The notes: generated from the letters alone by a model not told the origin. Shown: positions 1 to 10,032, counted from the first letter of the stretch. The stretch: 64,000 nt of DNA from Erysipelotrichaceae bacterium (GCA_017473265.1 JAFULQ010000006.1:62001-126000); one strand, 5' to 3'. Numbers and translations are program-made.

Positions 1-1237
1 TATATGGCATATTAGGTTTACCTATTAACTCAAGTCCTTCCAAAACAATATAGAGTATTACATCAATTGAACTATTAAGATTTAATTTCGTTTTTAGTAA
101 TGATTTCTTCAAAAGTTTTTTAACATAAACACCTAGATTAGAAATAGGATTATTACCAGTATTAGGATAAATATTATGCCTATTTTTTTCTTTTTCACAT
201 GCAATTTTACATGCAAACAATAAAATTTCACCAACAAGACACTCTTTTGAAAAAATAGAAGTATCTTGATTCACCAATCCATGACATATCATTGCATTAG
301 TATATACTCTCTCAAAATCTCTTGCTGACATATTCTTGCAAAGATTTGAAAGGATATCATCACATAAACTTGCATCTCCCTCATTAGAGAATAAATCAAA
401 ATAAGGTTTTAGTGTTATATTTATTGCTTCAATTTCTCCTTCACCGACACTTAATTTAAGGCGAAAATCAAAAAATTTTCTAACATATGACTCATATGAA
501 ACTTCTTTTCCAAACATTTTTTCAACATTGTTTCTTAATTGTTTATCATTAACCGCAATTACAGTTACCGAATGTTGCACTTTACCAAAAATATGGTGTA
601 ATCTTTCCAACGTTTTAATAGAATAATTTGGCAAGCATCTATCAATTTCATCCACAATAAACACTATAGGCATGCTTTTAGACACATTATTTAGAGCAGT
701 AATCACGGTTTTAATATCCTTTTCAACATTTTCCAAATAATTTGCAGTAAGCTCTTTTTTTAAATTTCCTTTAAAATCTTCATATATTTCCTTACTACGT
801 TTAGCAATTTCAATAACATCGATTCCAATTAGTTTTTTAGACATACTTTTTAAAGCGTCTTCTAAAATATCTTTAGTCTGGTTATACAACGTTTTGATTT
901 CAGCAGTAATAATATCATTAAGCATTATTTCATCATTTATTTGATTAATTAAAGTAATCATAATTGCCAATAAAGGTTCTTCATAATAATCTTTTTCCCA
1001 TGCATTATATTTAATTACTAAATAATTCGAATCATATTTTTTAGGAGTTTTTTCTACAGATAGATTCATACCTTTAATACTTTTTTCAACTTTATCTAAA
1101 ATCCAAGTTTTGCCGCAGCCCCATTCACCTTCGATTGAAAATGAAGAGTTCTTGTCCATTGCAATACATGTTTTAATAATTTCAACTATGTCTTTAACCT
1201 CTTGGTTTCTTATTAAATAATCACCATATATTTTCAT
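1..1237 (-). CDS. KAP-family P-loop NTPase (3' end outside window)
   Basis: This is a partial gene of 412 codons with no stop before base 1. The product has a Walker A motif GEWGCGKT at residues 37-44, a KAP-type segment KYNAWEKDYYEEP at 76-88 and a Walker B stretch IVFIVDEIDRC at about 191-201, the arrangement of KAP NTPases (Pfam KAP_NTPase). Such proteins are often membrane-associated and recur in phage-defence loci. I see no transmembrane segment in the part present. The ATG at 1235-1237 follows GAGGT at good spacing. It is the last visible gene of a minus-strand series that includes a helicase and a HEPN-like protein. The family call is firm; a defence role is inferred from context. Confidence 0.85.
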   Translation of the reverse strand, partial: MKIYGDYLIRNQEVKDIVEIIKTCIAMDKNSSFSIEGEWGCGKTWILDKVEKSIKGMNLSVEKTPKKYDSNYLVIKYNAWEKDYYEEPLLAIMITLINQINDEIMLNDIITAEIKTLYNQTKDILEDALKSMSKKLIGIDVIEIAKRSKEIYEDFKGNLKKELTANYLENVEKDIKTVITALNNVSKSMPIVFIVDEIDRCLPNYSIKTLERLHHIFGKVQHSVTVIAVNDKQLRNNVEKMFGKEVSYESYVRKFFDFRLKLSVGEGEIEAINITLKPYFDLFSNEGDASLCDDILSNLCKNMSARDFERVYTNAMICHGLVNQDTSIFSKECLVGEILLFACKIACEKEKNRHNIYPNTGNNPISNLGVYVKKLLKKSLLKTKLNLNSSIDVILYIVLEGLELIGKPNMPY

Positions 1238-1257
1238 AATATACCTCACTGACACAC

Positions 1258-1450
1258 ACATTATTTACATATAAATTGTAACATGTGATTCTACAATAAG
1301 GTATAAAATGAGCTATTAATATACAAAAATACAGTGAGAATATCTACTTTTTAATATACTCCATAAAACTAAAAAGAATGCACATCACTGTACATCCTTC
1401 TTCTCCACACACTTCAAAAACAGCCTCATATTAAAAGCACAATTGCTACT
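1258..1450 (-). repeat. Intergenic cassette copy A (promoter plus pyrophosphohydrolase 3' tail)
   Basis: This stretch is repeated, diverged, at 4372-4558. Read on the minus strand, both copies hold the last codons of a pyrophosphohydrolase-like gene, an AT-rich spacer, and a promoter-like block with CATGTTACAATTTATAT (extended -10 TGTTACAAT). Each copy stands directly in front of a large NTPase or helicase gene. It probably drives the KAP gene. Confidence 0.55.
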
Positions 1451-1564
1451 AGTCTTATTATTCTTAACAGTAATTACTTCTTCAACAGTAATACCATAAC
1501 AACCCTTAATAGCATCCAATACTTCTAATACATTAGCTATCTCTTTAATAACTTCATTTTTCAC
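1385..1564 (-). pseudogene. C-terminal fragment of MazG/PRA-PH-like nucleotide pyrophosphohydrolase
   Basis: This 59-codon reading frame starts at GTG (1562-1564) directly after an in-frame TAA. Its peptide contains IKEIANVLEVLDAIKGCYGI, then EEV, then NMRLFLKCVEKKD. This matches the pattern of the C-terminal half of phosphoribosyl-ATP/MazG-like pyrophosphohydrolases (E..DVLEV.dal, then a FxKR.FL tail). The metal-binding N-terminal half is missing, so no enzyme activity is expected. It lies 20 bases after the stop of the helicase gene and before the KAP gene. A second, shorter remnant of the same tail lies at 4486-4563. The family call comes from pattern recall, not a search. Confidence 0.55.
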
Positions 1565-1585
1565 TTACACAGTATTAGTTGAGTT

Positions 1586-4306
1586 TTAATTTTTTATTTT
1601 TTGGTTCAATATCCCTAAATCTTTTGAAGATTTATTTTCATCAAATTTATCAAAGATTCTATTTTGACTATCTGAACTCCAATATATCTTTAATTTCTCC
1701 TTTGCCCTTGTAATTGCAGTATAAAATATATTTTTTGTTATCCTGTCTTCTATATTGGATGTAATTATTATTTTAACACTTTTATATTCTAGACCCTGTG
1801 CTTTGTGAATTGAGATTGCGTATGATAAGTTAAAAGGAACAATGTGGTCATATACATTCTCATCATCATCTGCATCCTTAAATTCGTTTACTTTAAACTT
1901 AATTATTATTTTACCATCATTCGCACTCTCGAGTAGTTGTATGTCACCAGGAATATATTCTCTTCTAATTGAATTATCATCAATTTCTATTGAAAACCAC
2001 ATCGAATTTTCATCTTCTTCTATATTAGTTATTATCCCTTTCAAATTATTATAAAGAAAATTATTAAATCTTGGGCAATCATTAAATAAAACTGGATCAT
2101 CAATTTTGTAGGTATCTACCCCAAAATTAAATTCTCTATTTTTGTTAGAATGTTGCATAACTTTATTAATGTTATTAATACCGTACATTCCATCATAATT
2201 TAAACATAAAATAATCTCTTCAGATTCAGTTCTAGTAAAAATATTATTAGATACTTCTTCAGAATATTCCTTGCTACCTAAAATAGAAATAGCTCGTTTA
2301 TCATTTTTTCTAACAAAATTCCACAAAGCCAATAAATCTTCATCAGAAGTTCTATGCGTCATTTTCAATTCATAAGAAATTCCTTTTTTAAAATATCTAC
2401 TGCATATTTGAAACCAATTTCCATATTTAATTGATTCTATTTGATATATATCTCCCACCATTATAATTGCTTTATATTGTGCTTTATCTAAAATACTTAA
2501 CATATCCTTATTACTAACAGTGCTACATTCATCAATAATTAGAATTTCACATCCTCTATAATAATTATCTATGTATTTTTTTACCGTCATAATATTTAAA
2601 TTATCATCTTCTTCCATTCTATCATTCAGGTTGGAAACAGCGGTATTTGTATTAGCAATTATGCATTTTTCGTAATTATAAAATGCATTAGATAGTAATT
2701 CTATCATTTTTGTTTTTCCTGTTCCTGCTGGACCATAAATAAATGCTATGGAGCCATTTCTAAAAATATCTTTTAATATATTTTCTTTATCAGTTGATAC
2801 AGTACCATCAAACAAAAAATTTATGTAAAAATCAATCGATTCGTTCAAATCATAGTTTGTCCTTTGTGCATATTTATCCAATCGTTTAATAATCGCAATG
2901 GATTTTTTTTCATATTCTTTAATATAAAGGTAGTTATTCTCTAAAACCAATGTGCTGTCTGTATCAGATATTCTAGAACGAATCTTGTCATTAAACTTCT
3001 TTACAAGACTTGGAATATTATTAAAAAAACCGATGTCGCCTACAGGTGTATATAATTCATCATTATATTCAGTATTATTCCTTATATAAGAATATAATAA
3101 TTCATCTTCTCTATCTTCAACATCTATCGCTTTAATTAAATCATAGAATTCTGGATTATGATTATGAAGCGACATCGCAAAAGGCATAGCATCAAACATT
3201 CCACTCTTTGTATGAATATATAAATTACTCAAGTATATATGCGGTTTGTTCCCTATTTGATCTCTAATTACTGTGTTTACCATTTTTGAAGTCAAATATC
3301 TTATAACATTACTACCACTAACTTTATTTTTGATTATTTCTCTCAATTTCACTAACATGGAACTTATATAATGATTATCTGCACCGTATTTTACATTATC
3401 TAGAACTAAACTAAATTCATCATTTTCTAAACAAAGAATTTGATTAATTGAACATTGATTATTTGTTAAATATTCCATCAAATTACGATATTCTTTGAAT
3501 TCTTCACGAATATCGCGAATTTCTCCTAATATCTTAAAAAGATTTTTCAATTCACAAATACGTATCGCAACCTTATAAGAAGTAAGCACTTTAATTTTGA
3601 CTTTACCAACATTCAAATCTACAAAATCGTCTAACGTTGATATATTAATTGAATAATTATCGGGTATGTATTGCTTAGAATAAAAGGTTAATCTTTCAAA
3701 TTTATTGTTATAGTCTGTTGCTTTTGACAACGTTATTTCATAATATACATTTCCCCTAGAGTATATTGTATTAATCTTTTCAACATAAAATTTCCCTTTT
3801 AATGCTTTTCCTTTAGTGATATCAACATGCTCAATTTTATCACAAATAATATCATAATTCTCTTTCATAGATTTATCATCATACATAGGAAATAAATCTA
3901 TATTGTTAATAATATCCAAATTAAATTCTTCTTTTAGAAGTTTTTTTATTAAGCATATATACCTGAAATAATGTTTTACTAGTCGTTCTGCACTATCTTC
4001 ATTGGGTGTGTAATGAGATGCCGTTCCTTGTAAATAACTATGAAAGTCACACAGAAATTTGTATTTTTTAATTCCTTTTATTTCATCAAATGAATCCTTA
4101 ACATTTTCATAATGTGAATCTAAAGTTAAATTATTTAGTTTATTATTTAGAAGAATCACAACATCTTCAACTAAATTTCTTAATTGTGATAAAATGTTTT
4201 CAGACAAAAAACCTTTATCTTTAAGACATAAATCATAATAATATATATTTTTTTCAATCACTCTAGATATATAAGATATTTCTTTTTCTGGAGATATTCT
4301 AGCCAT
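1586..4306 (-). CDS. SF1 (RecD/UvrD-like) DNA helicase with long unknown N-terminus
   Basis: The product has 906 residues. The last 380 carry a complete SF1 helicase core: Walker A GPAGTGKT at 525-532, Walker B LIIDEC at about 589-594, motif III VGDIYQIE at about 613-620, a MTHRTS motif, and late motifs ISIHKAQGLEYKS and YTAITRAKE near 831-870. This late-motif arrangement is typical of RecD2-like ATP-dependent helicases. The first 510 residues match nothing I recognise. The start ATG follows AAAGGAGGAATTGTT, an excellent ribosome site. It sits between two pyrophosphohydrolase remnants, upstream of a KAP NTPase and downstream of a HEPN-like gene. A role in mobile-DNA defence is likely but inferred. 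Confidence 0.85.
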   Translation of the reverse strand: MARISPEKEISYISRVIEKNIYYYDLCLKDKGFLSENILSQLRNLVEDVVILLNNKLNNLTLDSHYENVKDSFDEIKGIKKYKFLCDFHSYLQGTASHYTPNEDSAERLVKHYFRYICLIKKLLKEEFNLDIINNIDLFPMYDDKSMKENYDIICDKIEHVDITKGKALKGKFYVEKINTIYSRGNVYYEITLSKATDYNNKFERLTFYSKQYIPDNYSINISTLDDFVDLNVGKVKIKVLTSYKVAIRICELKNLFKILGEIRDIREEFKEYRNLMEYLTNNQCSINQILCLENDEFSLVLDNVKYGADNHYISSMLVKLREIIKNKVSGSNVIRYLTSKMVNTVIRDQIGNKPHIYLSNLYIHTKSGMFDAMPFAMSLHNHNPEFYDLIKAIDVEDREDELLYSYIRNNTEYNDELYTPVGDIGFFNNIPSLVKKFNDKIRSRISDTDSTLVLENNYLYIKEYEKKSIAIIKRLDKYAQRTNYDLNESIDFYINFLFDGTVSTDKENILKDIFRNGSIAFIYGPAGTGKTKMIELLSNAFYNYEKCIIANTNTAVSNLNDRMEEDDNLNIMTVKKYIDNYYRGCEILIIDECSTVSNKDMLSILDKAQYKAIIMVGDIYQIESIKYGNWFQICSRYFKKGISYELKMTHRTSDEDLLALWNFVRKNDKRAISILGSKEYSEEVSNNIFTRTESEEIILCLNYDGMYGINNINKVMQHSNKNREFNFGVDTYKIDDPVLFNDCPRFNNFLYNNLKGIITNIEEDENSMWFSIEIDDNSIRREYIPGDIQLLESANDGKIIIKFKVNEFKDADDDENVYDHIVPFNLSYAISIHKAQGLEYKSVKIIITSNIEDRITKNIFYTAITRAKEKLKIYWSSDSQNRIFDKFDENKSSKDLGILNQKIKN

Positions 4307-4371
4307 AACAATTCCTCCTTTATAGTATTTATTAGATTATGAAACTTAAATTCTCATAAAATATTCATCCA

Positions 4372-4558
4372 CACAAGTAATACTTTATATAAATTGTAAC
4401 ATGCAACTATATAATAGGGTATGACATGAATATATTATTAATAAAATAAATTGAATAAATCTGTATTTTCAAAATAAAAATGGATGCACATCGCTGTACA
4501 TCCTTCTTCTCTACATATTCAAAAAACAACCTCTTATTAAAAGCACCATAACTACTAA
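4372..4558 (-). repeat. Intergenic cassette copy B (promoter plus pyrophosphohydrolase 3' tail)
   Basis: This is the diverged partner of 1258-1450. It carries the same GCATGTTACAATTTATATAA block (minus strand) close to the following gene, here the SF1 helicase, and the same tail with a shared GAGAAGAAGGATGTACAG. The rest of the 4307-4666 gap is AT-rich and shows no gene. Confidence 0.55.
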
Positions 4559-4563
4559 CTTTT
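4486..4563 (-). pseudogene. Remnant of pyrophosphohydrolase C-terminus
   Basis: On the minus strand this short stretch reads KVSSYGAFNKRLFFEYVEKK followed by DVQ. It aligns with the tail of the fragment at 1385-1564 and with the FxKRxF end typical of MazG/PRA-PH-like proteins. It has no start codon and no upstream half, and it reads on past the end of the other copy, so it is gene debris. Its position between the HEPN-like gene and the helicase repeats the layout seen at 1385-1564. Confidence 0.45.
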
Positions 4564-4666
4564 TATTCTATACTAGCAACCCACCCATAATACTTTTCAT
4601 GGCAATTTTAACATCAGTAACTCAAATAATTACGATTCTCATTGATGTTATATTATTATTATTTTT

Positions 4667-5704
4667 TTAATTCTTACTACCATAAACAAGTCGCTCTAAG
4701 GTTATCTCTAACCTTTTCAACACATTAGAAAACAGCAATGGCAATTCATCATTAACTTTCTTGTCTTGTGAAAAAAATCTTTTTCTATTTTTAAAAGTTA
4801 CTATTGTTCCTTCATCTGTAAAATCTGGTATCAAAATATACCGTTGTTTAACTTTTCCGTCCTCAATTTCTACAAACACTTTAACAAACATCTCCCATGT
4901 ACCATTATGAATAAGTTCATTGCGAAGATTTTCAAAAATAGATATTGTTCTACTTTTTTCAAAAATTGTACCTTTCTTTTCTATATTCAATTTCTTTTTA
5001 TCACCAAATAATATATCTTTAGATGCCATTTTAGTGTATTTATCTTCACATTCTCTTAAGTTTTCTAATTCGTATGCTATTTTAGTTGTGATATCAAAAA
5101 TTGAATAGATTTGGACAATAAAACTATATAAAAAACTATATGTTGATTGTACATCAGCCCCCGTAACACAAAATACTCCATCTTCGATTATTAAACTATC
5201 TACATTACATAAGAACTTATAAAAATTAATAAAACTAAAATATGTTCCAATTAACAATTGTTGTAATGTGTTAATTAAACTCTGACAATCCGCAACATAT
5301 GCATACATATATTTTTTATTATTTATTTCTTCGTATTGATTTAATAATTTTCCATCTTTAATTCCTAAAGAATTCATTTTATTATGTAAAAGTGTTTCAA
5401 AATTATTAATTAAACATTCTTTAGACATTGGAAAATCAGAATCCAAACCTGCTCTACTAATCCATTGAGGCTGTATATCAATATTCTTATTATATTCATC
5501 TTGAGAAGAAAAAACTTTTTCCTGAAATACATCATATAAATTTACGCACAATGCATCCAACGTATATTCCATTTCATCTCCAGGAAAAAAATATTTATTT
5601 ACTAAAGATGATGAATCCAAATTATCAACAATATAAAAATCATTATACTCTACCGGAAACTCTTCTACTGCAATACCTTTTTGAAGATAAAAAATATGTT
5701 TCAT
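4667..5704 (-). CDS. Uncharacterised protein with HEPN-like RxxxxH motif
   Basis: The product has 345 residues from the ATG at 5702-5704, which has GGAGAG 8 bases upstream. An in-frame GTG at 5711-5713 would add three residues and overlap the stop of the preceding Nudix fragment. The body is mostly helical, with no signal peptide. Around residue 260 it carries ENLRNELIHNG, an R-x4-H arrangement typical of HEPN RNases and Cthe_2314-like proteins. HEPN proteins often act as toxins or RNA-cutting effectors in defence loci. The match rests on one short motif, so the function is tentative. Confidence 0.5.
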   Translation of the reverse strand: MKHIFYLQKGIAVEEFPVEYNDFYIVDNLDSSSLVNKYFFPGDEMEYTLDALCVNLYDVFQEKVFSSQDEYNKNIDIQPQWISRAGLDSDFPMSKECLINNFETLLHNKMNSLGIKDGKLLNQYEEINNKKYMYAYVADCQSLINTLQQLLIGTYFSFINFYKFLCNVDSLIIEDGVFCVTGADVQSTYSFLYSFIVQIYSIFDITTKIAYELENLRECEDKYTKMASKDILFGDKKKLNIEKKGTIFEKSRTISIFENLRNELIHNGTWEMFVKVFVEIEDGKVKQRYILIPDFTDEGTIVTFKNRKRFFSQDKKVNDELPLLFSNVLKRLEITLERLVYGSKN

Positions 5705-5709
5705 ATATG

Positions 5710-5943
5710 TCACTCTCCAAACATTACCTCAATCAAAGGAATCAGCTCAATATCAGCTGGCAACCAATCAACACTATACAAAGTATCCTTAGTTAACCAC
5801 TTAGCACCCTCATGTTCCTTAAGAGCCAATTCACCAGATACAATACTACAAATAAAACAATCCATACTTAAATAAAACTTAGGATAATCATACTCAATTG
5901 TATGCAATAATTCATACACTTCTACAGTAACATTTAATTCTTC
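5710..5943 (-). pseudogene. Truncated duplicate of the Nudix gene 3' end
   Basis: This is an ungapped copy (offset 954, about 90 percent identical by eye) of the last 223 bases of the Nudix gene at 6670-7053. It encodes the C-terminal part with YDYPKFYLSMDCFICSIVSG and EGAKWLTKD. Homology stops sharply at EELN, right after an in-frame TAA, so the Nudix box is missing and no hydrolase can be made. Its stop overlaps the possible GTG start of the HEPN-like gene. It may survive as a translational leader. Confidence 0.85.
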
Positions 5944-5956
5944 TTAAAAAGTAAAA

Positions 5957-6002
5957 CTCTAGTTTCAACAATTCCCTGATAACAGGACGTCTATAACTAG
6001 AG
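5957..6002. other. Nested inverted repeat at the Nudix fragment junction
   Basis: Arms CTCTAGTT (5957-5964) and AACTAGAG (5995-6002) pair perfectly and enclose a second small hairpin CCTG-ATAA-CAGG at 5975-5986. It lies at the point where the duplicated Nudix homology ends. It could be a transcript structure or the footprint of an insertion; there is no T run to make it a classical terminator. Confidence 0.4.
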
Positions 6003-6048
6003 CGGAATTAATTATAATTAAATGATAACTAAAATTTAAATTATCATC

Positions 6049-6540
6049 TTACTCTTCTTCCAATCTATACGTTGTAATAACCTCAGAAGAATCTATCAAT
6101 CGATAAAGCCATTTATTATTTAAATATTCATCTTCAAAACAAATCCAATCTCCAGATGCATCTAAATAAAACGCCATTAACCTTATACCATTCTTATTTG
6201 CATCCGTAACTACTTTAACCGTTCGATTCACTCTATTAGCAATATATTTAACAATACTATCCTCAAAATCACTTAGATTATCAAAATCCCATTGTTGCCA
6301 TGAAACTTCATCATCTACACTTGCATATAAATAATCCTTACCTTCATACTTTTGCATGCATATTTCAAGTTTTAATTTGGGATAATCTTTAGATCCAGAA
6401 AAAGCAACTGATAAATCATCCATAATAAAATTATAACTACCACACTTTTGACAAATAGCACTATAAATCCTATAAAGACAATCTCTACTTTTTTTAACAT
6501 TTTCTTCACACATTTTGGAAGAATGAAATAGTTTTATCAT
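6049..6540 (-). CDS. Hypothetical protein, 163 aa
   Basis: I do not recognise this protein. It is acidic and soluble-looking, with no signal peptide or membrane segment. It has a CxxC pair (CQKCG) near residue 34, a tryptophan-rich middle SWQQWDFDN, and an acidic end RLEEE. A GGAGG site lies 10 bases before the ATG at 6538-6540. It sits between the intact Nudix gene and the truncated Nudix copy, as if it had been brought in between two copies of the same 3' end. That position suggests it is cargo of an insertion event. Confidence 0.7.
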   Translation of the reverse strand: MIKLFHSSKMCEENVKKSRDCLYRIYSAICQKCGSYNFIMDDLSVAFSGSKDYPKLKLEICMQKYEGKDYLYASVDDEVSWQQWDFDNLSDFEDSIVKYIANRVNRTVKVVTDANKNGIRLMAFYLDASGDWICFEDEYLNNKWLYRLIDSSEVITTYRLEEE

Positions 6541-6669
6541 TCAAATCTATCCTCCACCTGCTATCTTCTAATATATTATATCATGCGACCTGTCCACTCT
6601 TTAGACAATTAAAAGCTCAAAAAACAGTATACACTACTATCATTATAGACATCGCTATACACCTTCACA

Positions 6670-7053
6670 CTATAACATTCCCTCAATCAAAGGAATCAAC
6701 TCAATATCCGCTGGTAACCAATCAACACTATACAAAGAATCCTTAGTTAACCACTTAGCACCCTCATGCTCCTTAAGAATCAATTCACCAGATACAATAC
6801 TACAAATAAAACATTCCATACTTAAATGAAACTTAGGATAATCATACTCAACAGTATGTAAGAACTCTTTAATATCAATAGATACATTTAATTCTTCCAT
6901 AATCTCTCTTTTTAAAGCATCTTCAGTTGTTTCATTAGCTTCAACCTTTCCACCAGGAAACTCCCATCCACCTTTAAAGTCACCATATCCTCTTTGTGTC
7001 GCAAATACTTTATTATCATCTATAATGATAGCTGCTACAACTTTTACCATCAT
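6670..7053 (-). CDS. Nudix hydrolase (MutT/8-oxo-dGTP or CTP pyrophosphohydrolase type)
   Basis: The product has 127 residues and a textbook Nudix box running from GGKVEANE through REIMEELN (about residues 38-61), which binds the metal and cleaves nucleoside diphosphate-X bonds. The N-terminal KVVAAIIIDDNKVFATQRG is typical of small MutT-like (deoxy)nucleoside triphosphate pyrophosphohydrolases. It starts 7 bases after the stop of the DUF3427 helicase gene, so the two are probably co-translated. From memory, such Nudix genes are common neighbours of DUF3427 helicases. Its 3' 223 bases are duplicated at 5721-5943. Confidence 0.9.
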   Translation of the reverse strand: MMVKVVAAIIIDDNKVFATQRGYGDFKGGWEFPGGKVEANETTEDALKREIMEELNVSIDIKEFLHTVEYDYPKFHLSMECFICSIVSGELILKEHEGAKWLTKDSLYSVDWLPADIELIPLIEGML

Positions 7054-7060
7054 AATTCCT

Positions 7061-9844
7061 CTATTTCATTACTCCAAAATCATATTGTAAATAATCAGGA
7101 AGTTCATTTTCCATGACTATATCATACAAATATGTAATAACATCTCTTTTACGTTTTACATCATATTTAACTTGTTTACGTGGATTGGTCATCTTACCTT
7201 TACCTACATAAGTAAATGGAAGAACAATACCATTTTCATCAGCCATTTTACGTACAAATACATATGCACATTCACTATTTATTTGCATTCGCACATGTGA
7301 TTCAGGTACATCAGCCATACTTTCCCATTGGAAAACATTCTTTTCTAAGAACTTATCTTTATAATTTAAACGTTCTTCAATAGATGCATCTTTCTTTAAA
7401 GAAGAGAAGATAATAACCTTATTATCATAATAATAAGTACCTACCTGATTGTATCCAGGATTCTTTAAGAACATCGTTTGCACTTGATCCATACGATAAC
7501 TATGCCACAACTTAAATCCAGACTCATTACCAAACTCAACAAAATAACGAGTTAGTCCATAAGATAATAAATCAAACACATATTCTCTTAAATCATCATC
7601 TACTTTTACATTTAATACTAAAGAATCTTCTTCACTACTTACAAAACCCTTTTCATAAATAAAACGCAATGCATGATCAATTTCTTCTTTTCTGCAATCT
7701 ACTATATTTTCATATAAATATTCTTCTATTTTCTTAAGTTCAACTATACCTTTAAATAAACATTCAAATATTAAATATTCATGTTTTCTTACAAGAGGTA
7801 ATAGGCTAGAAAGGTAATTAATAAAAGCAACTTGTTCATCTGTAAATACTGGTAAGTTTTCTTCTTCAATACCTCTTAAGAAATTATAATATGATATATT
7901 CTTTTTGTTCTTAGTTTTAATATTCATAAACCTTAACAAATCAGGAGCACAATCATTATTTAAATAATCCATATGCTTAGGCGCAAATTCACAATTAATA
8001 TACTTCTTAAAATTAAAGTAATCTTGTTTCATATATGACAAACTATTAAAGTTTTCATTTTCAATATATTCTATAATTTCTTCTTTACTTAAATCATCAA
8101 TATGAATTTCTACACCATATTCTGCTAAACCTAGTGCAGAGAAATCATCACGCACTAATGATTGCATCAATTTCTTTTCCATAATTAGATTCTTAGACAA
8201 GCTACCTAAAGCAAATGCAATCTGTACGCTACGCTTATAACTATTACCAATAAAATCTAATACAGTTACATAAGATTTATTTTAATACTTACGCAAGAAA
8301 CGTCCTAATTGTTTAATAAAGATTGTACTAGATTCTGTAGGACGCAGGAAAAGAACCATATTCACTCCAGGAATATCTACACCTTCATTTAAGATATCTA
8401 CTGTAAATAGAATTTCTAATTCTGCAGAATCACTTTGTAAATCATTATAAGCACGTACACGTTCGCCTATTGTATTCTTACCAGTTAGATATGCAGTCTT
8501 ATACATACTAGACATTGCTTCACACATCATACGAGCATGAGTTACATTACGACAAAATGCTAACGCTTTTAATTTACCTTCTACTCTATGTTCTTCAATT
8601 TTACTAGAGATAAATTCTACATGTTCTTCACCAGCTAATTGGGCTACCAATTTTCTCTCTTCACTCTTTGTTAATCCATAATCTACCAATTGGTCTCGTA
8701 TACCATAATACTTAAATGGAACGACCAAATCATTCATAATAGCATCTCTTAGTCTTAATTCATATGGTACATTCTTATCAAATAATTCAAACACATCTTC
8801 ATTATCCATACGTTCTGGAGTCGCTGTTAACCCCAATAAAAACTCAGGTTCAAAATAACTAATAATTTGTTTATATGTTTCTGCAGTCGCATGATGACAT
8901 TCATCAATAATAATATAGTCAAATGCATCTCTAGCAAACAATTCTAAAGACTTACACATGGTAATATTCGTCGCAAATACAAAGTCCGCATCCATGTCTT
9001 TATGTTCACCAGTAAACAATCCATAACTTGAACCATTACCAAAAACATCCCTAAATGTTTCCATAGCTTTCTTCAAGATAGAACCTTCATGAACGACAAA
9101 TAATAAGCGTTTAGGATTAAAGTTTAAAGCATCAAAAGCTGCTAAATATGTTTTACCACTACCAGCTGCCGCTACTACTAATGCTCTATTCGTTCCTACT
9201 GCACGATAACGATTCAACTCTTTTAAAGCCTTTTTCTGCATATAATTAGGCTTTACTTTACCACTAGATAAATCATAGTCCATATCCCAACGATCAATCG
9301 CAAAGTTCAATTTATTAGCATACGTATTAATAAGTTCTTGATTTAATGAATATGTCTTCATCCATTTATCTTCAAACTCATTCATTGCATGTCTATATAC
9401 ACTAGGGATATCTTCAGAAACAACTACATCCCATTCAATATTCTTTAATAATGCATATCTAGTTATATTACTAGAACCTACAATTACTTCATAATGACTA
9501 TCAAACTCAAATAAATACCCTTTTGAATGATATCCAATCACAGAATACTGTGCACCACGAAAACTTTCATAATCTAAATGACATTCAAAGTTTTTATATT
9601 TATTCTGTAATTCAATAAAAGTCTTAAGAGATTCTATATCTGTAAAATTCTGATATGTAGAAGTAATAATACGCCCTTTAGCACCTCTTTCTACAGCAGC
9701 ATCAATATCTTTTATTAATAACACTAATCCAGCTTTCTTAATAAAACTAACAGAAAAGCAAAAAGACTTACATCTACGTAAGTTATCTTTCACTTTATCT
9801 AAAAATGTTATTTCTGTATAGTTTGTTAGGAATAGATTAGTCAT
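7061..9844 (-). pseudogene. PLD-DEAD/DEAH helicase with DUF3427, split by an in-frame TAA
   Basis: The first part (8282-9844, 520 codons) has a phospholipase D-like nuclease domain (HSKGYLFEFD and GSSNIT) and an SF2 helicase core (AAAGSGKT, IIDECHHA, LGLTATPE, EGVDIPG). It ends at TAA (8282-8284) just after QLGRFLRKY, where helicase motif VI sits. The same frame continues without a gap as KSYVTVLDFIGNSY and SLSKNL into 7061-8200, which has the C-terminal half typical of DUF3427 proteins. One base change (for example GAA to TAA) explains the split. ATG at 9842-9844 follows AAAGAGGT. A restart near 8200 could give a free C-terminal half. Intact homologues are restriction-like helicase-nucleases, so this system is probably disabled or needs readthrough. 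Confidence 0.9.
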
Positions 9845-10003
9845 ATATTACCTCTTTGTTATTATCTCAATTATACTCTTTGTACCAATATAAAAAAAGC
9901 TGGATTATTCACTAAATTTTTGTACTGCATATAAAGCAAGGAATAATTAATTTTATACTCAGTGCATTTCAATCGTAAAATATTGTATTTCATGCAAGAA
10001 AAA

Positions 10004-10029
10004 AAGATGTTACAAACAAGCAACATCTT
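10004..10029 (-). terminator. Terminator after mcrC
   Basis: Stem AAGATGTT / AACATCTT with a 10-base loop, followed on the minus strand by a T run. It lies directly after the mcrC stop and ends the McrBC transcript. The rest of the 188-base gap to the helicase holds no gene. Confidence 0.85.
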
Positions 10030-10032
10030 AAT

